Shown here piece by piece: positions 8,765-16,758 of a stretch of 64,000 bases of DNA; the first letter of the stretch is position 1, and every line of letters begins with the position of its first letter. The DNA lies in assembly GCF_008704425.1 (NCBI RefSeq), contig NZ_CP023696.1:4194501-4258500 (forward strand), in the 5' to 3' direction. Below the pieces are notes generated by a model. The model was not told the DNA's origin, did not search any database, and saw only the letters and a list, made by a program, of their open reading frames with translations. Origin of the DNA: Streptomyces fradiae ATCC 10745 = DSM 40063 (GTDB lineage: Bacteria; Actinomycetota; Actinomycetes; Streptomycetales; Streptomycetaceae). The translations under genes and the position numbers were made by a program.

Positions 8765-8979
8765 TGCCGCTCGTCGTGCGGACCCTGGAGGTGACGGGAG
8801 ATCAGGTGCGGGTCGGTGACGTGATCGCGGTGGGCGGGCTGCCGCACACGGTCAGCGACGTGCGGCAGGTGCGGCCCGACCGGCGGCGGCTGGAGTTCGA
8901 GGACGGCAACGCGTACGTCCTCGGGGGCAGGCGCGCCATCCAGGTGGTGCGGACCTCGCCGTACGCGGTGGACGTCTGA
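8764..8979 (+). CDS. small conserved beta-rich protein
   Basis: A 71-residue protein: LVVRTLEVTGDQVRVGDVIA, GGLPHTVSDVRQVRPDRRRL, EFEDGNAYVLGGRRAIQVVR. The strand-rich pattern with 'VGDVI.VGG.P..V.D.R' recurs in Streptomyces small proteins coded next to XRE/DUF397 loci and resembles a small barrel; no function is known. It begins within the stop of 8504-8764 (ATG at 8764, or the GTG three bases earlier) and is closed by the hairpin at 8992-9034. Confidence 0.65.
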   Translation: MPLVVRTLEVTGDQVRVGDVIAVGGLPHTVSDVRQVRPDRRRLEFEDGNAYVLGGRRAIQVVRTSPYAVDV

Positions 8980-8991
8980 GGGCGCGTACGG

Positions 8992-9034
8992 CGAAGGCCG
9001 TGGCCCGCGCGGCGGGCGCGGGTCACGGCCTTCG
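8992..9034. terminator. bidirectional hairpin terminator
   Basis: cgaaggccgtggcccgcg (8992-9009) pairs with cgcgggtcacggccttcg (9017-9034) with one G-U-type mismatch and a seven-base loop. It lies between the convergent ends of 8764-8979 and 9049-9603. Confidence 0.8.
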
Positions 9035-9048
9035 TGCGGACCGGTGGG

Positions 9049-9603
9049 TCAGTGGCGCGGGCGCTTGAACCACGCCGCCGTGTCGCCCTTGGCGGCGAAC
9101 ACGATGAGCAGGATCGCGAAGACCATCGTGCCGATGCCGATCGGCATCTGGAACAGACCGCCGACGATGGCGAAGGACGCCCAGACGATCGCGCAGGTGC
9201 GGACCGCGCTGCCGCCGCTCGCCCACTTCAGGGCGATGACCAGGCCCAGTGCGGCGAAGACCAGCGCGAAGACGGCGAAGACGACGACGATGCCCTTGCC
9301 GATGTCCGACGCCAGCTCGGCCTCGGTGCCGGTGGCACCGGTCTGGTTGACGGCGTCCTCGACGGCGCCCATCTGCGTGAACGCGTAGATGGCGAAGAAG
9401 AGCTGGAGGGCGATGATCACCCACACGAAGATGCGGCCGGCCTTGGCGCCGCTCGGCATCTCCATCGGGGGCGCGGCGTAGCCGGCGGGCTCACCGTACG
9501 CCGGGGCCTGCGGGTAGCCGTAGCCCGGCTGGGCCGGCTGCTGGCCGTAGCCCGGCTGCGCGGGCTGCTGGCCGTAGGGGTTGTTCGGGTCGCCGAAACT
9601 CAT
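9049..9603 (-). CDS. four-span membrane protein with PGYGQQPAQ N-terminus
   Basis: A 184-residue protein. The first ~50 residues are a Gln/Pro/Gly/Tyr-rich cytoplasmic stretch with a repeated QQPAQPGYG unit. Hydrophobic spans follow at about 60-78 (RIFVWVIIALQLFFAIYAF), 104-128 (GIVVVFAVFALVFAALGLVI), 134-150 (AVRTCAIVWASFAIVGGL) and 155-172 (IGTMVFAILLIVFAAKG). Short PYGQQ-type N-termini before membrane spans are frequent in actinomycete proteins of unknown function. The ATG at 9603 is preceded by TCGGAGGAAATCC. Divergent from folD across a 243-base spacer that holds both promoters. Confidence 0.8.
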   Translation of the reverse strand: MSFGDPNNPYGQQPAQPGYGQQPAQPGYGYPQAPAYGEPAGYAAPPMEMPSGAKAGRIFVWVIIALQLFFAIYAFTQMGAVEDAVNQTGATGTEAELASDIGKGIVVVFAVFALVFAALGLVIALKWASGGSAVRTCAIVWASFAIVGGLFQMPIGIGTMVFAILLIVFAAKGDTAAWFKRPRH

Positions 9604-9846
9604 GGCGGATTTCCTCCGAGGGGTGTGCGGGGACGCGCGGCCCGCGCGGAGGAACTGTGTGTGCACTCATGTACGCGCCGCCTTTGTCCCCCCGGCACTG
9701 CCCGCGGCATTGCGCCGTCATCGTGGTATTACCGTCTGCTTTTTGTCCAGTCGGAATCGGCGAACGTTGTGCACATGCAACCTCTCCGGCCGGGCTCCGG
9801 CACCCGTAATTGGAAGAGGACGGGGGTCATCCGCGAGTATGGGCAC

Positions 9847-10701
9847 ATGAGCGCCCAGATTCTCGACGGCAAGGCCACGGCCGCAGCGATCAAGTCCGAT
9901 CTGACCGTCCGCGTGGCGGACCTGAAGGCCAGGGGCATCACGCCGGGGCTCGGAACGCTGCTGGTCGGCGAAGACGTCGGCAGCCAGAAGTACGTGGCCG
10001 GCAAGCACCGCGACTGCGCCCAGGTGGGCATCGCCTCGATCCAGCGGGAGCTGCCCGCGACGGCGACGCAGGAGGACATCGAGGCGGTGGTCCGCGAGCT
10101 GAACGAGGACCCCGCGTGCACCGGCTACATCGTGCAGCTCCCGCTGCCGAAGGGCGTGGACACCAACCGGGTGCTGGAGCTGATGGACCCGGCGAAGGAC
10201 GCCGACGGCCTGCACCCGATGAACCTGGGGCGACTGGTGCTGGGTGAGCCCGCCCCGCTGCCGTGCACGCCCGCTGGCATCGTGACGCTGCTGCGGCGCC
10301 ACGGCGTGGAGATCGCCGGTGCGCACGTGGTGGTCGTGGGGCGCGGGGTGACCATCGGCCGGCCGATGCCGCTGCTGCTGACGCGGCGCTCCGAGAACGC
10401 GACGGTGACGCAGTGCCACACCGGTACGCGGGACCTCTCCGCCCATCTGCGGCGGGCCGACATCGTGGTCGCCGCCGCGGGCGTACCGCACCTGATCAAG
10501 CCCGAGGACATCAAGCCGGGCGCCGCCGTGCTCGACGTGGGCGTCAGCCGCGACGAGAGCGGCAAGATCATGGGCGATGTGCACCCGGGCGTGCGCGAGG
10601 TCGCCGGCTGGGTCGCCCCCAACCCGGGCGGCGTCGGCCCGATGACCCGCGCCCAGCTCCTGGTGAACGTCGTCGAGGCCGCCGAGCGCGCGGCGCTCTG
10701 A
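9847..10701 (+). CDS. folD: methylenetetrahydrofolate dehydrogenase / cyclohydrolase
   Basis: Interconverts 5,10-methylene- and 10-formyl-tetrahydrofolate with NADP, feeding PurN and PurH. The 284-residue length is normal. Tyr49 and Lys53 of YVAGK are the active-site pair; YIVQLPLPKGVDTN, KDADGLHPMNLGRL and PCTPAGIVTLL are the family blocks. The nucleotide-binding segment reads VVVVGRGVTIGRPMPLLL where many species have GRSxxVGxP; this form is usual in Streptomyces. The end has PNPGGVGPMTRAQLLVN. Start at the ATG 9847. The DUF3017 gene follows after 21 bases, probably in the same transcript. Confidence 0.97.
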   Translation: MSAQILDGKATAAAIKSDLTVRVADLKARGITPGLGTLLVGEDVGSQKYVAGKHRDCAQVGIASIQRELPATATQEDIEAVVRELNEDPACTGYIVQLPLPKGVDTNRVLELMDPAKDADGLHPMNLGRLVLGEPAPLPCTPAGIVTLLRRHGVEIAGAHVVVVGRGVTIGRPMPLLLTRRSENATVTQCHTGTRDLSAHLRRADIVVAAAGVPHLIKPEDIKPGAAVLDVGVSRDESGKIMGDVHPGVREVAGWVAPNPGGVGPMTRAQLLVNVVEAAERAAL

Positions 10702-10722
10702 GCATCCGGAAGGCCCAACCCC

Positions 10723-11781
10723 ATGCCGAACGACGGAACCGCCCCGGCCGGCTCCGCCCAGCCGGGCGCGCCATCCGCCGAGGACGCGGCGTCCGCTGAA
10801 GGTGCGGCGTCCTCCGAGGGCGCTGCGCCCGCCGGAGGCGCCTCGTCCGATACGGCCGCCCTGTCCGCCGAGGGCGCCCCGTCCGCGGGGGGTGCCCCGC
10901 CTGCGGAGGGGGCCCCGTCCGCCACGGGTGCCTCGTCCGCCACGCGTGCCTCGTCCTCCGGGGGTGCCCCGTCTTCCGGGGGTGCCCCGTCCGTCGCGGC
11001 CCCGGTCGCAACGGACGACGCGGTCGGACCGGAGCGTCAGGACGGCCCGGCGGCCTCCCCGGCGCCCGCGGCCCCCTCGGGACCGGAGGGCGGGACCGAC
11101 CCCGCCGGGGCGGACCCCGCCGGAGCCGTCGTCGCCGGTGCCGTGACCGTGTCCCGGCGGCCGGGCGGGAAGCCGCCCGAGGGCGAGCGGGCCAGGGCGT
11201 CCAGCGGGGGTGGCGGTCCCGCATCCGCATCCGCATCGTCCGCGCCCGGCGGGCCGGACCGGGAAGCCGCAGGGGCTGCGGGAGCCGGGGGAGCCGAGGG
11301 AGCCGGGAAGTCCGCCGGGTCCGAGAGGTCCGACGGGCCCGACGGGCCCGACGGGTCCGACGGGTCCGGCGGGTCCGACGGGGGAGCCTCGCGGCGGCCG
11401 CCCGCCGTCACCGAGGGCATCGTCCGGCCCGAGGGCGGCGGCCGGGCCGCCCCCGGCGACGCCCCCGCGCCCGCCCGCCAGTGGCCGCTGCTCACCGTGC
11501 TCGGGCTCACCCTGCTCGGACTGGTGGTCATCGGGATCGACCCGTTCCCGCACGCCCCCCGCATCGGCGCGCTCCTCGTGGGCGTCGCGCTGCTGACGGG
11601 CGCCGGGATACGGCGCGCCCTGCCGTCCGTCGGGATGCTCGCCGTACGGTCCCGGTTCACCGACATGATCACGTACGGGGTGCTGGGCGGCGGCATCGTG
11701 CTCTTCGCCCTGATGACGCAGCCGCACCCGTGGCTGGAGATCCCGTTCCTGAAGGAAGTCGTCCGCTTCACCGTCCGCTGA
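10723..11781 (+). CDS. DUF3017 membrane protein with very long disordered N-terminus
   Basis: A 352-residue protein whose last ~100 residues are the DUF3017 domain with three or four spans: WPLLTVLGLTLLGLVVIGID (about 248-267), IGALLVGVALLTGAGI, and ITYGVLGGGIVLFALMTQPH near the end. Before it lie about 240 residues of Ala/Gly/Ser/Pro with a loose unit such as GAPSAEGAASSEGAAP, later EGAGKSAGSERSDGPDGPDG. DUF3017 proteins next to folD are usually much shorter, so the tail looks expanded by slippage. Function unknown. ATG at 10723, 21 bases after folD. Confidence 0.8.
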   Translation: MPNDGTAPAGSAQPGAPSAEDAASAEGAASSEGAAPAGGASSDTAALSAEGAPSAGGAPPAEGAPSATGASSATRASSSGGAPSSGGAPSVAAPVATDDAVGPERQDGPAASPAPAAPSGPEGGTDPAGADPAGAVVAGAVTVSRRPGGKPPEGERARASSGGGGPASASASSAPGGPDREAAGAAGAGGAEGAGKSAGSERSDGPDGPDGSDGSGGSDGGASRRPPAVTEGIVRPEGGGRAAPGDAPAPARQWPLLTVLGLTLLGLVVIGIDPFPHAPRIGALLVGVALLTGAGIRRALPSVGMLAVRSRFTDMITYGVLGGGIVLFALMTQPHPWLEIPFLKEVVRFTVR

Positions 11782-12144
11782 CGGGCCGCCCCGCCGCGCG
11801 GTGACGGGCCGCGCGGTGACGGGTCCGTCGCCGTGCCGTGTCCGGCCGGGCGTGCCGAGCCGGGCGGTGGTGTCCGGGCGGGGCGTCTGGACGGCGGCGC
11901 CCGTCCCCTCCCCCGAGTACAGGACGGGCCCCGCACGCATCAACAGCGTCATGCCCGCGCCAAGATGGATCAAGGTCTGTCCTGCTCCTGTGGCACGGAA
12001 GTGACCATTCCGGAACGGTGTGCGCACCGGGCCACAACTGGGAAACCACCCGCCGGAACTGCCATCCTGGGCGCGCGCGTCCGCGGGTGCGGCGCGCCGG
12101 GCGTCCGGGTGGTCCGGGCGGCCGGGGACGAGATGGGGGGAGCG
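11782..12144. other. 363-base spacer without a gene
   Basis: Between the DUF3017 gene and the HTH gene. Bases 11782-11920 are ordinary high-GC sequence with a repeated gcggtgacgggcc element. Bases 11935-12060 drop in GC, and an imperfect palindrome ccattccggaacgg occurs near 12004-12017, consistent with a promoter or operator for the HTH-DUF2690 gene. No coding frame there resembles a protein. Confidence 0.4.
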
Positions 12145-13290
12145 ATGCCTCGCTGGAAGGCGCTGCCGGAGGAGCTGGACCCGCGGATAAGGGAGTTCAC
12201 CGGCACGCTGCGCAGGCTGGCCGACCGCGGCGGGCTGGACGCCGCCGCGCTCGCGGACCGCACCGGGTACAGCGGGTCCGCCTGGGAGCGCTACCTGGAC
12301 GGGGAGCTTACCGCCCCGAGGGAGGCCGTCCTCGCCCTGGCCGAGGCGACCGGCACGGACCCGGTGCACCTGCTGACCCTGTGGGAGCTGGCCGAACGCG
12401 CCTGGCGCCGCGCCGAGAAGCGCCGCGGCCCCACCCCGGCGGGCGGCGCCCGCCCCGCGGGAGCCCGCCCCGCCTTCCCGACGGTGGTCCCCGGTCCGGT
12501 GGTCCCCGGTCCGGTGGCCCCGTGGCCGGTGGTGCCCGGCCCAGCGGCGGCCCCTCGCGCGGAGGCCCGCCCCGGCCGCCCCGGAGCGGCGTACGGCACC
12601 CCCGGTACCCCCGGCAGCCAGGCGTACGGCACCTCCGCCCACCGCCCCGGCGCCCCCGTCCCCGGCGCCCGGCGGCCCGGGGCCGTGCCCGCGCCCGGCC
12701 CCGCACGCGGACGCGCCGGACAGGGCGGGCACGGCGGACAGGGCGGGCAGGACGGGCACGGCGGGTACGGCCGTACCGTGCTCATGTTCTTCGCCGGCGC
12801 CGTCGGCACCCTCCTCGTGTTCGGCGCGGCCGTGCTGCTGTACGGGATCGGCGGCGACGGCGCGTCCGGGGCGGCCGGCGGGTCCGCGTCCGCCGGCGCC
12901 AAGCCCGCCGCGCCGCCCGCCGGCAACCGCGCCGCGCCCAGTCTCCCCGTCGGCGTCGGCTGCTACCGGGGCGCCTGCGACGGACAGGACCCGCACACCA
13001 TGGGCTGCGGCGGCGCGTACGCCTCCACGGTCGCGTCCACCATCGTCGGCGGCGCCCTCGTGGAGGTCCGCCACAGCACCGTCTGCGAGGCGTCCTGGGC
13101 CCGCGTCAGCCGCGCGGCCCCCGGCGACACCGTCGAGGTCACCGCCGCCGGGGCGACCGCCGCCCGCGCCGCCCGGGCCGACGCCGACGGCGACGCGTAC
13201 ACCCCGATGGTCGTCGTCCCGGCGGGTACCGGCGCGACCGCGTGCGCCACGCTGCGGGGCGGCGCGACCGGCTGCACGGACGCCCCGTGA
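12145..13290 (+). CDS. HTH - transmembrane - DUF2690 protein
   Basis: A 381-residue single-span protein. Residues 1-90 are an XRE-like helix-turn-helix (IREFTGTLRRLADRGGLDAA, ALADRTGYSGSAWERYLDGE, ALAEATGTDPVHLLTLWELA). A Pro/Gly-rich linker of about 120 residues leads to one span near 210-230 (VLMFFAGAVGTLLVFGAAVL). The outer part carries DUF2690: GCYRGACDGQDPHTMGCGGA, then VEVRHSTVCEASWARVSRA, with six cysteines likely in disulfides. So a DNA-binding head inside the cell is joined to a secreted-type sensor domain. The ATG at 12145 (MPRWK) is preceded by GGGGGGAG; an ATG at 12133 would add four residues. Upstream neighbour of mdh, separated by 196 bases. Confidence 0.82.
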   Translation: MPRWKALPEELDPRIREFTGTLRRLADRGGLDAAALADRTGYSGSAWERYLDGELTAPREAVLALAEATGTDPVHLLTLWELAERAWRRAEKRRGPTPAGGARPAGARPAFPTVVPGPVVPGPVAPWPVVPGPAAAPRAEARPGRPGAAYGTPGTPGSQAYGTSAHRPGAPVPGARRPGAVPAPGPARGRAGQGGHGGQGGQDGHGGYGRTVLMFFAGAVGTLLVFGAAVLLYGIGGDGASGAAGGSASAGAKPAAPPAGNRAAPSLPVGVGCYRGACDGQDPHTMGCGGAYASTVASTIVGGALVEVRHSTVCEASWARVSRAAPGDTVEVTAAGATAARAARADADGDAYTPMVVVPAGTGATACATLRGGATGCTDAP

Positions 13291-13486
13291 CCGCGGGGCC
13301 GCCACCCGTCCGGGTGAGCTGGACCACAAGGGGGCGAGGGTTCAAGGGGGGCGGGGTCGGATAGCCTGACCGCTGGATATCTCCACGTCGAGAGAGTGCG
13401 CGGCGACCCCGGGCACCGGCGGCGCGGAGGACGTCCGCCACCCGGGGCAGGGACCCCCACCGCCAGTCGTCTTACGGAGATCGCAC

Positions 13487-14476
13487 ATGACCCGCACTCC
13501 CGTGAATGTCACCGTCACCGGCGCGGCCGGCCAGATCGGCTACGCGCTGCTGTTCCGCATCGCCTCCGGTCACCTGCTCGGCGCCGACGTGCCGGTCAAG
13601 CTGCGCCTCCTGGAGATCCCGCAGGGCCTGAAGGCCGCCGAGGGCACCGCCATGGAGCTCGACGACTGCGCCTTCCCGCTGCTGCGCGGCATCGACATCA
13701 CCGACGACCCGAACGTCGCCTTCGACGGCGCGAACGTCGCCCTCCTCGTCGGCGCCCGCCCCCGCACCAAGGGCATGGAGCGCGGTGACCTCCTGGAGGC
13801 CAACGGCGGCATCTTCAAGCCGCAGGGCAAGGCCATCAACGACCACGCCGCGGACGACATCAAGGTCCTCGTCGTCGGCAACCCGGCCAACACCAACGCC
13901 CTCATCGCCCAGGCCGCCGCGCCGGACGTCCCGGCCGAGCGCTTCACCGCGATGACCCGCCTCGACCACAACCGCGCGATCTCGCAGCTCGCCGCCAAGA
14001 CCGGCGCCGCCGTCTCCGACATCAAGCGGCTGACGATCTGGGGCAACCACTCCGCGACGCAGTACCCGGACATCTTCCACGCCACCATCGGCGGGAAGAA
14101 CGCGGCCGAGGTCGTCAACGACGAGAAGTGGCTGGCCGACGAGTTCATCCCGACCGTCGCCAAGCGCGGCGCGGCCATCATCGAGGCCCGCGGCGCGTCC
14201 TCCGCCGCCTCCGCCGCCAACGCCGCCATCGACCACGTCCACACCTGGGTCAACGGCACCGCCGAGGGCGACTGGACCTCCATGGGCATCCCGTCCGACG
14301 GCTCGTACGGCGTGCCGGAGGGCCTCATCTCCTCCTTCCCCGTCACCTGCGAGAACGGCACGTACAAGATCGTCCAGGGCCTGGACGTCAACGAGTTCTC
14401 CCGCGCCCGCATCGACGCGTCGGTGCAGGAGCTGGCGGAGGAGCGCGACGCGGTGCGCGGCCTCGGCCTCATCTGA
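13487..14476 (+). CDS. mdh: malate dehydrogenase
   Basis: Oxidises malate to oxaloacetate with NAD in the TCA cycle. The 329-residue protein has the NAD-binding start VTVTGAAGQIGYALLFRIAS, the substrate loop GARPRTKGMERGDLLEANGG with its arginines, VVGNPANTNALI, the LDHNRA segment with the catalytic Asp-His region, and IWGNHSATQYPDI with the catalytic His. Complete, and typical of the long-chain (group 2) bacterial Mdh. ATG at 13487, with TTACGGAG upstream. The 196-base leader 13291-13486 contains TTCAAG and TAGCCT 15 bases apart, a weak promoter candidate. A hairpin at 14591-14632 follows. Confidence 0.97.
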   Translation: MTRTPVNVTVTGAAGQIGYALLFRIASGHLLGADVPVKLRLLEIPQGLKAAEGTAMELDDCAFPLLRGIDITDDPNVAFDGANVALLVGARPRTKGMERGDLLEANGGIFKPQGKAINDHAADDIKVLVVGNPANTNALIAQAAAPDVPAERFTAMTRLDHNRAISQLAAKTGAAVSDIKRLTIWGNHSATQYPDIFHATIGGKNAAEVVNDEKWLADEFIPTVAKRGAAIIEARGASSAASAANAAIDHVHTWVNGTAEGDWTSMGIPSDGSYGVPEGLISSFPVTCENGTYKIVQGLDVNEFSRARIDASVQELAEERDAVRGLGLI

Positions 14477-14590
14477 CCCGCTGACCGGCCCCACACGGGC
14501 CGGACCGCGTCACGGGACCGGCCCTCCGTACGGGGCCGGACCCCGCGTCCGTACCGGGGCCACGCGCCCGTACGGATCCGCCCGCAGCAC

Positions 14591-14632
14591 CGGAACGCCC
14601 CCGGACGGCCACGCGCCACCGGGGGCGTTCCG
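14591..14632. terminator. terminator hairpin after mdh
   Basis: cggaacgcccccgg (14591-14604) pairs perfectly with ccgggggcgttccg (14619-14632) across a 14-base loop. It is the clearest stem in the 471-base stretch 14477-14947, which has no gene. Confidence 0.75.
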
Positions 14633-14642
14633 CCGTCTCCGG

Positions 14643-14678
14643 CCGGTGCGTCCGGTGCGTCCGGTGCGTCCGGTGCGT
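14643..14678 (+). repeat. 9-base tandem repeat, four exact copies
   Basis: ccggtgcgt is repeated exactly four times directly after the mdh hairpin. The rest of the 14477-14947 spacer is C-rich simple sequence (cccggctccctccggctccg) up to about 14830; the last ~100 bases are more mixed and must carry the promoter of the betaine operon, but I cannot point to an operator. Confidence 0.85.
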
Positions 14679-14947
14679 CCGGCCCGGCCCGGCCCGCCGG
14701 GCCGGGTCTCGCACCGCTGGGCCGACCTGTTCCGGCTCCGCCCGGCCCGGCTCCCTCCGGCTCCGCCCGGCCGCGGTCCCGGCCCGCCGGGACGACCCGT
14801 TCCGGCCCCTCCGGCGGTGCCCGTGCATGCCTGGTCAGGCGTGACCCCCGCCACTTTCGCGCATGCTTCCCGCTTCCCCGGGCAGGGGCTCGGCTCGCCG
14901 GTCACGGACGGTCCTGACCGCACCGGGTACGGAAGGCAACACGAGCA

Positions 14948-16456
14948 GTGTCGGAGCACCGAGAGAACAGCATCTTCGTGGCGGGGGAGTGGCGGACGGC
15001 CGCTTCCGGAGCCACCCGAGAGGTCCACGACCCCGCCGACGCGACGGTCCTCGCGGTCGTCGCGGAGGGCGGGCGCGAGGACGCCGACGCCGCGATCGCC
15101 GCCGCACACGAGGCGTTCGGCGACGGCCGGGGGCCCTGGCCCGCGACCCCGGTCGCGGAACGGGCCGCCCTGCTGCGGCGCGTGGCCGACCTCCTCCAGC
15201 GCGACCGCGAGGAACTGGGCCTGCTGGAGAGCCGGGACGCGGGCAAGACCCTCGAAGAGGGCCGCGTCGACATCGACTGCGTCACCGACGCCTTCCGCTA
15301 CTTCGCCGACCTGGTCGCGGCCGAGGGCGCCGGCCGCGTGGTCGACGCCGGGTCACCCGACCTGCACAGCGTGGTCGTCCACGAGCCGGTCGGCGTGTGC
15401 GCGCTCATCACGCCCTGGAACTACCCGCTGCTCCAGGCCAGTTGGAAGATCGCGCCCGCCCTCGCCGCCGGGAACACCGTCGTCGTCAAGCCGAGCGAGA
15501 TCACCCCGCTGACGACGATCGCCCTCATGCGGCTCCTCGCCGAGGCCGGTCTGCCCGCCGGGGCGGCCAACCTCGTCACCGGCCCCGGCGACCCCGTCGG
15601 CGCCCGCATGTCCGAGCACCCCGACGTGGACCTGGTCTCCTTCACCGGCGGCCTGGTCAGCGGCACGAAGGTGATGCGCGCCGCCGCCGACACGGTCAAG
15701 AAGGTCGCGCTGGAACTCGGCGGCAAGAACCCGAACGTCGTCTTCGCCGACGCCTGCGCCACCGCCGAGGGCTTCGACACCGCCGTCGACCAGGCCCTGA
15801 ACGCGGCGTTCATCCACAGCGGCCAGGTCTGCTCGGCCGGCTCCCGGCTGATCGTCGAGGAGTCCCTGCGGGAACGTTTCGTCGCCGAGCTGGCCCGCCG
15901 CGCCGAACGCATCCGCCTCGGCCGCGGCACCGACCCGGACGTCGAGTGCGGCCCCCTCGTCTCGGCGGCCCAGCTCGCCCGTACCGAGGAGTACGTCGCC
16001 TCCGCCCTCGCGGAGGGCGCCGTCCTTCGTGCCGGTGGCGAGCGCCCCGCCGAACCGGGCCTCGCCGACGGCTGGTTCTACCGGCCCACCGTCCTCGACC
16101 GCTGCCACCGCGGCATGCGCGTCGTCCGCGAGGAGGTCTTCGGGCCGGTCCTCACCGTCGAGACCTTCCGCACGGAGGACGAGGCCGTCGCCCTCGCCAA
16201 CGACACCGAGTACGGCCTGGCCGGCGGCGTCTGGACCGCCGACGCGGGCCGCGCCCGCCGGGTCGCCGGGCGGCTGCGGCACGGCACCGTCTGGATCAAC
16301 GACTTCCACCCGTACCTGCCCCAGGCCGAGTGGGGCGGCTTCGGCAAGAGCGGCGTCGGCCGCGAACTCGGGCCCGCGGGCCTCGCCGAGTACCGCGAGA
16401 GCAAGCACGTCTACCAGAACCTGGCCCCGCGCCCCGTGCGCTGGTTCAAGGGCTGA
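14948..16456 (+). CDS. betB: betaine-aldehyde dehydrogenase
   Basis: Oxidises betaine aldehyde to glycine betaine with NAD, the second step from choline. A 502-residue aldehyde dehydrogenase: EPVGVCALITPWNYPLLQAS, KPSEITPLTTIALM, VSFTGGLVSGTKVM, the glutamate motif VALELGGKNPNVVF, and SGQVCSAGSRL with catalytic Cys295. The FGPVLTVETF and GGFGKSGVGRELG blocks close the domain. Start is the GTG at 14948 with GGAAGG about 12 bases before. Specificity for betaine aldehyde is inferred mainly from the neighbours: a GMC choline dehydrogenase and a betaine ABC transporter downstream on the same strand. Confidence 0.88.
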   Translation: MSEHRENSIFVAGEWRTAASGATREVHDPADATVLAVVAEGGREDADAAIAAAHEAFGDGRGPWPATPVAERAALLRRVADLLQRDREELGLLESRDAGKTLEEGRVDIDCVTDAFRYFADLVAAEGAGRVVDAGSPDLHSVVVHEPVGVCALITPWNYPLLQASWKIAPALAAGNTVVVKPSEITPLTTIALMRLLAEAGLPAGAANLVTGPGDPVGARMSEHPDVDLVSFTGGLVSGTKVMRAAADTVKKVALELGGKNPNVVFADACATAEGFDTAVDQALNAAFIHSGQVCSAGSRLIVEESLRERFVAELARRAERIRLGRGTDPDVECGPLVSAAQLARTEEYVASALAEGAVLRAGGERPAEPGLADGWFYRPTVLDRCHRGMRVVREEVFGPVLTVETFRTEDEAVALANDTEYGLAGGVWTADAGRARRVAGRLRHGTVWINDFHPYLPQAEWGGFGKSGVGRELGPAGLAEYRESKHVYQNLAPRPVRWFKG

Positions 16457-16522
16457 GCGGGCCGCCCCGGCCGAACCCCGGGCGCCCCGGCCCCGCCGGG
16501 CGCGCCCGTCCCCGGCCGGCCC

Positions 16523-16589
16523 GCGCGCCACGCGTCCCGTGCCCGCCGTCCCACCGGTACGCGACGCGCGCCACGCGTTCCGTGCCCGC
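16523..16589 (+). repeat. 24-base direct repeat in the betB-betA spacer
   Basis: The 24 bases from 16523 (gcgcgccacgcgtcccgtgc...) recur at 16566-16589 with one mismatch, 43 bases apart start to start. They lie in the 302-base spacer 16457-16758, which has no gene. A shared regulator site is possible but the sequence is also close to the local composition; no other element is evident. Confidence 0.6.
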
Positions 16590-16758
16590 GCCCTCCGCGG
16601 TCCCGCGCACCGGGCACACCGGCCCGCGCACCGGGCCCGCGGGCACGTGGGCGGTTCCGGGCGCGCGACCGGCGCCGACCGGCGCCCGACCACCACGGCG
16701 GCGCCCGACCCCCGCACGTCACGCCAACACGTCACGTCACGCAGGAAAGCACTCACCC

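Noticed and set aside
9718..13329. A 1203-residue open frame on the minus strand
   Set aside because: It runs antisense to folD, DUF3017 and the HTH-DUF2690 gene, is made of Gly/Arg/Ala-rich text, and shows no family motif; high GC removes stop codons from such frames.
14643..14678. Regular short repeats as a possible CRISPR array
   Set aside because: The unit is 9 bases without spacers; it is a simple tandem repeat. None of the other repeats in the window has spacers either.
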